The translations under genes and the position numbers were made by a program. This document shows, one piece after another, positions 44,563 to 55,222 of a DNA stretch of 64,000 nucleotides. The DNA lies in assembly GCF_028769735.1 (NCBI RefSeq), contig NW_026992307.1, positions 94,661 through 158,660 of the forward strand, in the 5' to 3' direction. Numbering within the stretch: the stretch's first letter is position 1; each line of letters begins with the position of its first letter. The notes below the pieces were generated by a model. It worked only from the letters and a program-made list of their open reading frames with translations. It made no database searches and was not told the DNA's origin. The stretch comes from Zonotrichia leucophrys gambelii. Taxonomy: Eukaryota; Chordata; Aves; Passeriformes; Passerellidae.

Positions 44563-44889
44563 GTGGAAAAGCCAGTATTTGTAAAAGTGCCTTTTTCCCC
44601 TGCAGATTTAGTTATTTGGAAACAATCTGCCGGAACTTACAGAGAAAATCCTGATAAGGTGGCACGAGTAGTAAAAATAGTTATAAAAATTCAGAATCCT
44701 GACTGGGATGACATACAAGTAATATTAGATACTTTGATGGATTCTACTGAGAAAGAGATGGTACTTAAGGCAACCAATATAATAATCGCGAAGGAGAAGC
44801 TAGTAAAAGGCAGCAGCAAAATCTTTGGCAGTGATACAAGGAAAGGGGAACTCAAATTCCAGGGGACATGGCAGAAGTATTCATGGTAA
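44563..44889 (+). pseudogene. gag: gag capsid fragment of G4
   Basis: After one stop the frame continues with 'FVKVPFSPADLVIWKQSAGT', 'NPDKVARVVKIVIKIQNPDW' and 'DIQVILDTLMDSTEKEMVLK', a capsid N-terminal domain of gammaretroviral type. It ends before the zinc knuckle, of which 'CAYCKRGG' near 44930 may be a trace. A run of 20 G (44940-44959) follows. Confidence 0.75.
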
Positions 44890-45089
44890 ACGATCAGTTA
44901 TGCAAGAGTTAAGCCTAAATCAATGTGCATATTGCAAGCGGGGGGGGGGGGGGGGGGGGTGCCCAGACAACCCAGATAACCGGTTTCACCAGGGCAATTA
45001 GTTCCAGCAGGAAAACATTGCCAAAGGCCAAGGTGTTAGGCAAATATAACTAGCTGAACTTGTAGAACAGGTTCAAAACCCGTCATAAA

Positions 45090-45370
45090 TATACAGTAGA
45101 ATTTAATACACCAATATTTCCAGTAAAGAAACCCAAAAGGTGAATATAGATTAGTGCAGGATTTGAGAGCAATAAATAAAACAACAAAGGACATTTATCC
45201 AGTGGTAACAAATCCCTACACATTGCTGACATCCGTAAAGGAGATATATAAGTGATTTACTGTAACTGATTTAAAAGATGCCTTTTTCTCCATCCCCCTC
45301 GAACAAGAAAGTAGGAAACTGTTTGCCTTTGAGTGGGAAAACCCAGGGAATGGAAGAAAGACCTAGCTAA
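45090..45370 (+). pseudogene. pol: RT fragment of G4
   Basis: Shifting frames give 'LVQDLRAINKTT', 'VVTNPYTLLTSVKE', 'FTVTDLKDAFFSIPLEQ' and 'LFAFEWENPG'. This is the first part of RT, up to motif A. Protease and the rest of pol are deleted, and the element ends near 45370. Bases 45371-45594 show nothing recognisable. Confidence 0.75.
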
Positions 45371-45594
45371 CCTAGACATGACAAGAACTCGTCGACCCTA
45401 TTCGGGAACCAACTTTTAAAATCTCCTGTGGGACTAGGACGGGCAGGCAGGAAGAGTCAGTTCCAGAAGCAACCTGTCCTCTGTAAGACCTTACTGCTAG
45501 TATTTTATGCATTTTCCTCTCAGGAGCTTTACAACCTTGAGTTCCCTGGCAGATTTAAGCACCATAAATGAAATATTTAAACTTGATTTCTTCT

Positions 45595-45756
45595 TGTCCT
45601 GGGTTGACTAGATGATGCTTTTATCCCCAATCATCTGTTTATGCTGAATAATAAGTTTTGCACCTTTAAGCCTTGCTCCAGAGAGTGAAGGGGGGAGAGA
45701 AGAAGCGCGCAGTTTTTTTCAGACACTGCACTCACTCCTCCACATTCCCGCTCCTG
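45595..45756 (+). repeat. LTR family Y, first 162 bp, cut by K1
   Basis: Reads TGTCCTGGGTTGAC ... CCGCTCCTG and is the reverse complement of the right end of the full copy at 62784-63439. It stops exactly at the K1 3' LTR boundary, as if K1 had inserted into this LTR. The rest would then lie beyond the right edge of the window. Confidence 0.8.
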
Positions 45757-47637
45757 TAATGAGCCTTAATTGGTTTTATCCTAGGGCAAGCTATTACAGC
45801 TCCAGAGCTCAGCCCCCAAGGGGACTGAGTGCCAGAGGCCAGCTGGCTCAGACCAAGGCCACGGGTCAGCCCCTAGCAAGCAGGGGGATATTCAGCTCTT
45901 ATAGTGATCAGACAGCTCTTATGATTTCAGCTTTGCTTGCTAGGTAGCTTGCCCTTGGCTTGAGGCTTCAGCAGATGGAGAGAGAGAGGAGAAGGAGAAG
46001 ACGCTGGATATTCCATGAATATGGCTTTATTGGAGGGGTCCGTGAAGGGTCTCAGCTCTTCTTCTTCCGAGTTAGTAGGGGTACAGTATGCTACTTTCAT
46101 AGCCTTGGCCTGAATCCAATCTTGACCAATGGCAAAGGGTTAGAGGGACCATAAGTGACCAGTAGTAAGGTTAACAGGATATTGCCTTACATGGTTATAG
46201 TGATAGGTGTCGTGGTTTGACCAGGAAGGAGTGGGAATTCTGGGAAGCTGTGGTCAAACCAATGAAGGTTTTGGGTTTGAGACTGACACCCGGTGTAGCC
46301 AGTGGGGTTTGGACACACCTCCGAGAATACACAGGGGTTAAAAGCAGGGCACTGCCCTTGGCACTCTCTCTTGGGAGATCGGCGGCGAGGAGGTCAGATC
46401 TCCCCCCCCGTCCAGCCTTGCTGCTGGGCGGGGGAGGGACGGCCATGCGGTAGGCCCGGGGCCTGGACAGAGGTGGGGGTTGAGGGGGCTTCGGGGGGGC
46501 TTCGAGGATGGAAGGGTGGAAGATCCCAGAGAGTCAGCCCTCGGGCAGCCAGCACCTTCCCCCCCCCCAGGAGAGCAGCCAGCCAGAAGGAGAAGGGGGA
46601 GGAAGACTGCCCGGCCGGAGCGGCAGCGTGTGGGCAGCGTGCGTGGGAGTCGCTCCGGGACCGACAGCAGAGACTGAAAACTTTTAACCCTTTCTTGCAT
46701 GATTGGGGCCTTGCAAAAATGCTAATCCTCCTCGAAGCTGAATAAGAAGGGAGATAGGAGATGAGATGAAACAAGGACCTGGCCCGAAGAATGGGGAGAT
46801 GATTGGATGGGGAGAGATGATTTGGAGTGGCCTTTTGGCTGGACTTTTCTCGTGGCTATGGACTCAGTTGTTCCTGTGACACAGACTGCATTTAGGGGGA
46901 GGCAGTGCCTCAAAACCAGGAAGGTTCTTCGTGAGGACCCCCCGGCCCCAGGGGGTTGGAAAAATATGGGGGGGACAGATGTCCCAAAAGCAGAGACTGT
47001 GCCTTTTTGGAGTGAGACAAGGCATCCTTGAAAGACAACCCTAAAAGCAGCTCTGATCCATGCACGGTGGTGAGAGCACTGGGCATGGAAGGAAGATGTC
47101 ACAAGCGGCAAAGGACTTTTTCCGGGCGGTGCCGAAGTGACAAAGAAGCACACGAGGTTTCAGTGTGTTTCCAGGAGAAGCCTATGGAACGAGAAGGACT
47201 CCTTTCCTCTTCATGAACTGCAGTTTGAGTATACTAAAGTGTCGTGCCGGGCTGGGCAGTTGGTGTTTTTTGGGAGAATGTATCGGATTGGGAAAGTCAG
47301 GGAGTGGGGAGGAGGAAAGTGGTTTTTTTTGTAAGGTTTTCAATTCTTTTCTTCTTTTTCCTTATGGTCTTTCCCTATTTTCCTGTAGTTTAAGTAATAA
47401 AGTGTCCTTTATGTTTAAGTTAGAGCCTGTTTTGCTTATTCCTGGTCACATCTCACAGCAGACACCAGGGTGAGGCATTTTCATGGGGGGGCACTGGCTC
47501 TGTGCCAGGCTCAAACCATGACAATAGGTTATAGGGTGGATGTCCCTGGAGTCAGGAAACTTCTTTGCTGCTGTGTCAGCATTTCTATTATTCAGATTCT
47601 CCATAGGGCCCTTGCTAAACCTGTGGGTTTTGCTACA
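45757..47637 (-). repeat. 3' LTR of K1, interrupted
   Basis: The outer parts (45757-46207 and 47529-47637) align with the solo LTR at 10206-10757 and with 63830-64000. The + strand starts TAATGAGCC and ends GCTACA (TG...TA in element orientation). It directly follows the env stop codon (two bases apart). A reversed poly-A signal lies near 46025. Confidence 0.9.
46208..47523 (+). mobile_element. LTR family Z, second copy, TSD ATAGG
   Basis: 1316 bp inserted in the K1 LTR, flanked by ATAGG (46203-46207, 47524-47528). The ends TGTCGTGGTTTGA and TCAAACCATGACA are inverted repeats with one mismatch. AATAAAGT near 47396 sets plus orientation. The frames inside (for example 46302-46745) are GC-rich and without motifs. 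Confidence 0.9.
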
Positions 47638-47639
47638 AC

Positions 47640-48398
47640 TCAACTTTCTGTTTTTACAAAAAAGGCATTCGCGATAGTTCTTTTGAAACAGAGAACAAGG
47701 TAGAAGAACATAGCTAACACAATAACAACTACAAGGAGAATCAACAACATTCCATTAACCAAAGATGGAGCCCATTCTGTTAGTCCCCATTGCCCGAAAA
47801 GTTCATTGACCCAGTCTGGTATTCTTTCTACTTTCAAGTCCTTCACGAGATCTGTCAGCTTCTGGATGTTCACATGGATGGACTCCGAACGCGAAGAGAG
47901 GTTGAAGCAGCACATTCCTTGGAAGTCCTCACAGCCATGCCCATGGGCAAGCAGCAGCAAACTGATTGCTGCTCGGTTTTGGAGCAAAGCCTGTCTTGTG
48001 GTTTCTTCTTCCTTTAAAAGATCACTTAAGGCTGCTGATGTAGCGTTAGCTTGTTTACTGAGCCAGCACCCAACGTGATTGATTTCACCGAGGGCTTTAG
48101 CTGCAGCTACCCAGGGTAAAAACAGGGAGACAGCAATCTTTTTAGGTTTGTTCCAATCATATAATCTAGGATCACAATTTTCATCGAATTCAGTGTAGGA
48201 CCTTTTTTGGCTTTTTGATTCGCTTTCTTTTTTCCAATTATGTAACAGGGTGATGTTTGGAGTAAGGGTAGAACGTTTTCCAAGGGTACAGGGACCTCCC
48301 TGGAGTCGGGAGGAGATCCCAGCCCATACTCTGTCACCACAGATGAGAAACATTCCCTTGGGTAATACTTTGAGATTGAGAGAGAACACAGAAATCAC
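47640..48398 (-). pseudogene. env: env transmembrane subunit of K1, long open frame
   Basis: A 252-codon open frame ends two bases before the LTR. It has an N-terminal remnant of the surface unit, 'WVAAAKALGEINHVGCWL', a heptad region ('ATSAALSDLLKEEETTRQAL'), the loop 'HGHGCEDFQGMCCFNL' with CX6CC, a second helix and the anchor 'MLLILLVVVIVLAMFFYLVL'. This is a complete class I fusion subunit of alpha/gamma type joined to a betaretroviral pol. No stop was found in this part; the surface unit is mostly deleted, so entry function is not expected. Confidence 0.85.
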
Positions 48399-48588
48399 AC
48401 GAGCCGTGTAATTGCACCAATGGTGAGAGTTATAGGCTTTGTTAATTGGTGATATATCTTTTCAATATGTGGTTTTGTTCTGGTCAATTTCTGGCGAATT
48501 GTTTTTTGGAGGTCTAAAGTAAAATTTGACACATTATGTTGCCTTGGAGGATCCCAACAGATCTAATTCTTGGGGTTCCTCTTGATCA

Positions 48589-48894
48589 TCAGGTAGAAAT
48601 TTTTGTCCACTCGTCCCAAGTATCAGCCCCATTGGGTCTCTTACCTGTGGTGCGGAGAACCTTGGAGTTATAGACAGGCCAGTCGTCTGCGACAAAGGGA
48701 ATTCCTACTAGACATGTAGAAAGTGGATTATCAATGCTTCCCATGGACAAGCACATGTTGTCTTGCTTTAATGTTTTTGCTAAGGTTACCCAAACATTAT
48801 GGCTGGGCTGAGGGCTAATCCAGCCGAAGGCACGCGGTACCGTGTAGAGCATCCAGGCAGCGGTGAGGACAGCGCCGACGGAGATATTTTTCAT
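48589..48894 (-). pseudogene. env: env start and surface-unit N-terminus of K1
   Basis: A 101-codon frame begins 'MKNISVGAVLTAAWMLYTVP', a signal peptide, then 'WISPQPSHNVWVTLAKTLK' and 'NPLSTCLVGIPF'. Only about 190 bp separate it from the frame of the fusion subunit, so most of the receptor-binding domain is deleted. Bases 48895-49180 include the T/C-rich pre-env region and an intergenic part without frames. Confidence 0.75.
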
Positions 48895-49180
48895 CTTTGG
48901 GCAGGATTAGGGCTTCTGATAGGGAATACAAGCAGAATTTGTTATCTTTATGATGAGAGGGATTTCTGCCTTGTTCTTTTCTGTGTTCCCCTCCTCCCCC
49001 CCTTTTTCTTTTAATTTCTAAGCTACACTAAGGGAGGAGGAGCGGGTAGAAGGTTAAGGGGTTTTAAAGGTTAGGAAGAGGGAATAATAAGGTTTTTAAA
49101 ATACAAAACACAGTGTAACAACACATAATTCAGAGAACACTTTTGGGTTGAGGCTATCTATGGCCTAGTACGGCAGACTG

Positions 49181-50130
49181 TTATTTAGCTTTCTGTTTTG
49201 TCTGCTGTCTTGTAATGGGGCGGACTGTTCTTGTGTTTATGAGTGTTCCGCAACGTCTTCGTCTCCAGGTCAAGCTGGTTTTGTTTTGAGGTGGTCTTGT
49301 GTTTGCCTCAGGAGAGTTTTTGTCTTCGTCTGCCGGAGTAGTGTTCGCAGTGTCTAAGTATGGTTTTATGTATTTTCCTGGGTACCACCTTGGACCTGAT
49401 GGTAGTAGCACGCATGCATAACCTCTTCCCCAGGTAATCAACTGATGAGGCCCAGAAATTTGGTGTGTTTCAGGGTCCTTCACAAGCACCGGTGGTTTCT
49501 CAGTGAGCTTTGTTTGGGTGGTATTTGCAAAGTGGCAAAGTATTGGTGGGTCAGGCTCTGACGCTGTGCAGTTCAGGAAGTTGATGACATAGAGAGCCTT
49601 GCAAAGTCTCTCCACTGGAGATGTGATTTTCGTGTCCCTGTTCTGTTGATTGAGGACTCTTTTGAGGTTTTGATTTGTCCTTTCCACGATGGATTGTCCT
49701 GTGGGGTTTACAGGTATGCCGGTCTTGTGTGCTATGCCCCATTCATTGAAGAACTCCTTTAACTTGCGGGAGGTATAGGCTGGTCCATTATCTGTTTTAA
49801 TCTCCTTTGGTACTCCCAGAGTGGCAAAAGTGAGGAGAAAGTGTTTTACTGTGTGCATCGTCTTTTCTCCTGCATGTGATGATGCAAATACTGCTCCTGA
49901 GAACATGTCGACTGAAACATGCACGTATTTTGACCTTCCAAAGGTGCGAAGTGAGTTACATATCTCTGCCACAGCTGACAGCTATTCAGACCTCAGGGAT
50001 TGACTCCCATCCCCATAGATGGTATCTGATAGTTTTGACAGTTTGGACATGTAGCCACAATAGCTTTTGCCTGATCCTTTGAGAGCTTAAACATTCTCAT
50101 AAGGGCAGGTACATTTTGATGAAAAAACGC
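49181..50130 (-). pseudogene. pol: Integrase of K1
   Basis: The zinc-binding domain lies near 50090-50130 ('LSHAFFHQN', 'CPNCQNY'). The core follows with 'YVHVSVDMFSGAVFASSHAG', 'EIKTDNGPAYTSRKL' and 'NPTGQSIVERTNQNLKRVL', so the three catalytic residues are all present. The C-terminal domain has 'ITWGRGYACVLLPSGPRWYP'. A TGA in 'GVNP*GL' near 49990 (CGA expected, a CpG decay) and a frameshift near 49965 divide it. The main frame 49181-49972 is open for 263 codons. Confidence 0.9.
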
Positions 50131-50896
50131 GTGCGACAACTTTGCCTGGGTAAAGATGTTAGGAACATTAGCAGTTTCTGCTGCCATAGCTAATGCATCT
50201 GCTTTCCTGTTCCCGTCTGCAACAACACCTGGGAGGTCCGTGTGAGACCTCACATGCATTATATGGTAAGGTTGCTTTCTGTGGGATATCAGTTGTATTA
50301 ATTTAGAGAGCAGTTGGTATAACTTTGGGTTAGAGACCTCTTTGAGAAGAGCATGTTCTGCTCTCATAGCTAGTCCAGCAACATAAGCTGAATCTGTGAC
50401 CAGATTGAAAGGCTCTGACGACAGCTGCTAATTCTGCAATCTGTGGCGATCCTTCTACTATTTGTAAGTCAGATTGCCATTCTTGTGTTTGGGGGTCTCT
50501 CCAAGTAATCACCAACTTGTGGGAAGACCCTGAGCCATCTGTAAAGAGGGTTAGAACTTTGAGAGGTTTTCTACTTTGGATTTGTTTTGGAATCAGATGG
50601 AAAGTTTCATTCTGGTTAAAAAGATCGTGTTGTGGGATCTCTGCTGAAGTTTGGCCCGTATAACTGTCCAGAGCAAATTGGAGACTCGCATTGGTCTTGA
50701 TCAAATCCTCGAAGTCTTTAAGGGTTATTGGAAAATATATGCATTCAAAATCACAACCTGAAAGAGAGCAAAAGCGAGTCCTAGCCTTTTTGATTAAGTG
50801 TGATATAACCTCCTGGTAGGTGGTAAGTGTCTTTGTAGGCTGGCTACTTGTAAAAACCCATTCCAGTATCAACAAAGGGTCTCACAGCTGAGGGTC
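50131..50896 (-). pseudogene. pol: RNase H and RT connection of K1
   Basis: The frame 50875-50330 starts in the connection ('LLILEWVF', 'FPITLKDFEDLIKTNASLQF') and enters RNase H at 'LTLFTDGSGSSH' and 'QIAELAAVVRAF'. A frameshift near 50400 leads to 'TDSAYVAGLAMRAEHALL' and 'YHIMHVRSHTDLPG'. Catalytic Asp, Glu, Asp are visible. It is cut from the RT thumb by a solo LTR. Confidence 0.85.
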
Positions 50897-50902
50897 CCAT
50901 TG

Positions 50903-51599
50903 TGTTGGGGAGGATGGAACAGGAAAGCCTTATAAATATGATTGCCTGGCAAAAGATTTTGAGAATATAGAAACTATAAGTGAGATTGAAATGAAAGCAA
51001 GTTTTGAGATCCCTTAGTTACTGAACAACTGGAAAAAAATGGTGTGGCCAGCTGAAGGTAATCCCCTCTTGATAAAACAATACCCTCTGCAAGCAGGCAG
51101 GTCCAAGGGTCAGAGCAGAACCTGCAGCTTGGAAGATAGGGCCCAAAGAGTAAGATTTAGGGTTTAAAATGTAACACAGTATGGTAATGTAGTGATTCTT
51201 ATAGGTTGTATGGAAATGTTATAGGATATGCATGCTGTAGTAGATTGGTTGATGAGAATCTGAATATTCAACACTGAAGATGATTTATTGTATTGTAACG
51301 GGAACTTCACTCTCTTTTCGTGCTCTCTTCTGCACTTCTTCTTCTTCTTACTTTCTCACTCACTCACCTACTTAGTTTCCATTTACCCTCTTATGCTTTT
51401 ACGTTCTTACTTCTCATCCTCTCTACCCCTCTCTTCTCATGGGCCTGCTTTGAGCTGCTGCTGGCAGCTCCCAGCAGGGCCCTGCACACACGCCCTTTGC
51501 AATAAACTGCAAGTTATACGACTTGACTTCAAAGAGATCTCGTCTCTGTTCGTCCCGACAGTGCGTGACCCCCCCGTCACTCCTACAGACTCTCCTACA
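50903..51599 (+). mobile_element. Solo LTR in K1 pol, TSD CCATTG
   Basis: 697 bp, TGTTGGGGAGG to CTCTCCTACA, with CCATTG on both sides (50897-50902, 51600-51605). AATAAACTG near 51502 shows plus orientation, opposite to K1. Removing it and one TSD copy restores the reading direction of RT across the site. A poly-pyrimidine stretch lies at 51300-51440. Confidence 0.9.
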
Positions 51600-51605
51600 C
51601 CATTG

Positions 51606-52621
51606 GAAAATCAGTCCATGGAATCGAGGTGTTTTTCCCAGGATGATGAACTGGAAAGGAAGACTGGGCTTGTAGCGATGGGCTTTGCATGAAGACAGGG
51701 CTTCCTGGACTTTGGTGATGGCACCTCTGGCCTCTGCTGTGAGAGTGCAGGCAGAGTCCAGTTCCTTGGGTCCACAAAGAAGAGTGAACAAGGGAGCAAG
51801 ATCCTCTGATGTAATTCCTAGCAGTGGATGTACCCAGTTGATGGATCCGCACAGGCTGTGTAAGTCCCTGAGGGTTTTTGGGTCGTCGTTGATGGGGATC
51901 TGCTGAGGTACGATGATTCTTTCCCGGATCTCGACTCCAAGCTAAGTCCATGGCTCAGTGTACTGGATTTTGTCCTCATGAATTTCCATTCCTGCCTTTT
52001 TAATGGCTTCAATAGTCTTTTTGACTGTTTTGTCCAAGTAAGCTTTGTCTGAAGCACACACCAGAATGTCATCCATATAGTGATAGATGATGGCGTCTGG
52101 AAATGATTTCCGAATGGGAGACAGGATGTGAGACACGTACCACTGGAAAATAGTGGGCGAATTTTTTAGTTCCTCAGGCAAAAACCACCAATGATATCTT
52201 TTGAGCGGAGCCTCCTTGTTAATAGAGGGAATGGGGAAAGCAAACCATGAAGCATCCTCAGGGTGTAGAAGAATGCTGAAGAAACAGTCCTTAATGTCTA
52301 TGATAGCAAGTGTCCAGTCTCTAGGCAGCATCGATGGGGAGGGCAGGCCAGACTGAAGAGGGCCTATGTCCTTGATGACCTCGTTGATTCTGCGAAGGTC
52401 ATGGAGAAACCTCCACTTGTTTGTCCCAGGCTTTGGTAGAAGGAAGACTGGAGAGTTCCAAGGGCTGTCAGACTCTACTATGTGGCCTTTTTTGAGCTAT
52501 TCTTCCACTAGGGCGTTTAGCTTGGCTTTCTTTAGGGGCTACTGCTCGGTCCGTATTGGCTTGTGGCTTTTCCAAGTGAGACTGGGTGTTTCTGGCAGCG
52601 TGCTCAACTCAGTGGCCCCAG
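51606..52621 (-). pseudogene. pol: Reverse transcriptase of K1
   Basis: Motifs in minus order: 'ESDSPWNSPVFLLPKPGTNK', 'WRFLHDLRRINEVI', 'DWTLAIIDIKDCFFSILLHP', 'YHYMDDILVCA' near 52070, and thumb 'INWVHPLLGITSEDLAPLF'. The YMDD box is intact, typical of betaretroviruses. Breaks: a stop in the N-terminal part near 52500, 'WWFLPEELKNSP' where 'VLPQGMKNSP' type is usual, and a frame change near 51945. Confidence 0.9.
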
Positions 52622-52930
52622 TTAGAAATCCTGGATGGGAATACGTAGGGAAGCTCCCCACTGGGATAAAACGTCTCTGCCCCAAAGGGTGATGGGAGCC
52701 CTTACCACAAATGGACAGATGGTTGACAGCTTGCCTTCAGGCCCTTCAACAATGACAGTGTTCTTGCTTCTCATGGATACTGTAGCTCCACCAATCCTGG
52801 AAATCATGCCTGCAACAGGTTGTAGATCCCAGTGTGCTGGCCAATCTGAACGGGCAATGATGGTCACATCTGCACCGGAATCCAGCATCCCTGGCAGGTG
52901 GGTCTTCTCTTCTTTGCAGGAGAGGCCCAC
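52622..52930 (-). pseudogene. pro: Protease of K1
   Basis: An open frame of 102 codons: 'GMLDSGADVTIIARSDWP' holds the DSGA active site, then 'MISRIGGATVSMRSKN', 'WGRDVLSQWGASL' closes the domain. It overlaps the upstream frame, as in betaretroviruses where pro is reached by frameshifting. No stop was found in it. Confidence 0.85.
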
Positions 52931-53300
52931 TCAGTGGTAGGCTTGGATGGTCCCATGACTTTTACCCACATAGCTGTAGGGTTGAGAGGAATCTGTTCCC
53001 TGTGATTCTTTGGGAGTAAGAAGGCCTGAGCTATTGGAGTTCCCTTGGAAAGAAAAAATGGTAAGTCTATGCAGTATACCTGCACGAGGATCTCTTGTCC
53101 CAGCTGCATTGTCAGCACTTCCGGAACAACGAAGATTTCCTTCGGAGTATTAACAGAATCACCTGTAATTAAAATGTCTGAAGGACTCCCTTTAGGTCCA
53201 TATCTGCCTGTGGGAACACGGTGAACATTCTTATCATTAAAATCAATGGACAAAGCAGTTACCAGAGTCCGGCGGGTACCCATCTGGGCCGTCCCAGGGG
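52931..53300 (-). pseudogene. dUTPase-like domain of K1
   Basis: The minus frame reads 'ALSIDFNDKNVHRVPTGRYG', 'IFVVPEVLTMQLGQEI' and 'FLSKGTPIAQAFLLP', a beta-rich segment in the place where betaretroviruses carry dUTPase, between nucleocapsid and protease. The catalytic Asp motif is not evident. dUTPase lowers dUTP during reverse transcription. The identification is by position and by the 'KGxxIAQ' end motif only. Confidence 0.55.
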
Positions 53301-53657
53301 TTGGAGCTTCTTCTTTGGGTCTGGAGCGGCCTGGGTTGGTCTGTGGTTGGGTCTGGGTGGCCTTTGATTTATATGGTGCGCCCAAAGGTCCAGCCGGCGG
53401 CTCAAGGAGTTGAAAGGACGTGGCTGATAGCTTTGCTGATTTTGGGGTCTTTGATAAGAATTACGGTGGTATTGGGGCGTTGATCTCACCTGGCAGTCCT
53501 TTATATAATATCCAAGATCCCCACAGTGACAGCATTTAGCTTGTTCTTTAGAGGCTATGACTGCATATGCACCAGAAACTCCTTCAGCAATACCCTTAGC
53601 AACTGCTTGGGCCACTGTATTTTCAGTGGACATGTGATGTGTACAGCATTCCAGCAT
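53301..53657 (-). pseudogene. gag: gag nucleocapsid of K1
   Basis: The frame 53657-53259 has 'CCHCGDLGYYIKDCQ', a CCHC zinc knuckle whose histidine is replaced by Tyr (CX2CX4YX4C), followed by a basic, Gln/Arg/Pro-rich tail. Nucleocapsid packs the RNA genome. It runs into the dUTPase-like domain. Confidence 0.8.
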
Positions 53658-54480
53658 TTGCTCTATAGTAGGGTCTAGTATCCACAGGTAAAGACCTCAA
53701 AATGGCCTTACATTTCTCATTGAGTTGCTGAAAGCACGCTTACATAAGAGTTCCTTTCTTGCCTCAGTACTCTCTATTTGTTTCTCCAAAGCATCTCTAA
53801 GTCTGTCCACAAATTTTATAAAGCTTTCTTCAATGCCTTGTTTTATAGTAGAAAAATGCATTGTTGGCATTGACTCATCCTGCATAAGAAGCAAGGAGGT
53901 TTTAGCTGTGATTGCTACATCCTGCAGTGCTTCTTTATTCAGAGTTTCCATTTGTTCAGCTGGCTTTTGAAAGTCTCCTTCACCTGCCAGCTGTTCTACC
54001 GTAAAGTTGGTCTTAGTAGCATCGGCAGTATATGAATCTGATCATGTTTTTAGGTGTTTCTTCCAATGCCTGTCCCATAACAAATATTCTGCCCAGGGAC
54101 AGGAGGCAGTGTGAAATATTTTTTACATCGTGAGGAAGCAAGACATGTGCAGAGAACATGGCTTCTAACAAATTTCTAAGGATATGTGAACTATGTCCAT
54201 GTTCTTTGGCTATATTTCTCAACTGCACTAGTTCCTTATTTGAAATTGCTTTCCATGTCTTGATATTAGATTCCCCACCGTTCCTTCCTTGCTTGTCTTC
54301 AACTGGGAAAGCGGTGATTTTCTGCGCTAGGTCTCAGTTCCCCAACTTCGTAGCTTCTATCTTAATAAGAGCCCATGGGTTCATGTTAATCGTATCAAAA
54401 TCAGATTCATCGGAAGAGCTCTCATCGTCTGAGGAAAGCTGGGAGGGATTTGCTATCCATGAATTCCTTTTTTTCATTTA
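53658..54480 (-). pseudogene. gag: gag capsid of K1
   Basis: Minus frames give 'IKQGIEESFIKFVDRLRDAL', the major homology region, with 'ARKELLCKRAFSNSM', and further upstream 'WKAISNKELVQLRNIAKEHG' and 'LPHDVKNI'. Acidic codons (SSDESDFD) at 54400-54440 mark the domain before it. Several stops break it. Capsid forms the core. Confidence 0.8.
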
Positions 54481-55222
54481 GAAGCGTTTTTCAAAGTTTT
54501 CAATGACTGGCCAGGAGGTGGTGCTATTGGATCAGGGATAGCAGCACAGCAGGGACAGCATTGGGTGGGGGGGGGTGACGCCACAAGGGATCTCTGATCC
54601 GTTCAGGTTGCAGGAGGGTTGGGTGAGGGGTTGGAGGGACATGTGGGGGCAGGGAAGGTGGGCGGGCTGGGGATGCACGCCTGGGGGGGGGCGTTTGGGG
54701 GTGCGCAAACAGTGCCGCTGGTTTGGGGTACCGCAATTAGAGGGTGAAATGGTGGTACTGGTGTTACTGCGCATGTGTGAGGCTCCATGCAGGGAGACAG
54801 GGTGTGGGCGTGGCTCGGGCAGACGCCGAGAGGGGCCGAGAGGGTCGGGGCGGTCTTCTGAGGGGCGGGGGGAGCGGGGGGCAGGGTGAAGGCAGCAGTG
54901 GGAGTGGGGGATACTGCGACGGAGGAAGCAGGGGTGGGGAACGGCGGTGCGGGGCTATGGAGGACCGGGATCGCGGCGACGGGAGCAACGGCGACGGGGG
55001 GGGGAAAGACAGCACGGGGGCGGGGGGAGCGGGGAGGGAGGGGACCGGCGCAGGGGGAGGGCTGGCCGCAGTGGGGGATACAGAGGCAGAGGTAAGAAGC
55101 GGGGCCTCAAGGCCAGACGTGGGAAGAAAGCGGAGCCGGGGGGGGCTTCAACAGAGGATGGTACGGCAGAGGCCGGAAACGGGAAGTTGGGTAGAGGGTC
55201 CCGCAAGCCGGAAGGGGGGGGG
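54481..55222 (-). pseudogene. gag: gag proline-rich domain of K1
   Basis: The + strand is extremely G-rich, and the minus strand encodes long Pro/Ser/Arg stretches ('TPPPRRASPARPPSLPPHVP', 'PPPLRRPPRPSRP'). Its position between matrix and capsid fits the phosphoprotein/proline-rich region of betaretroviral Gag. Frames shift often. H1 is inserted at its right end in a G run. Confidence 0.6.

Noticed and set aside
46302..46745. 147-codon GC-rich frame
   Set aside because: It lies wholly inside the family Z LTR and has no counterpart frame in the other copy.
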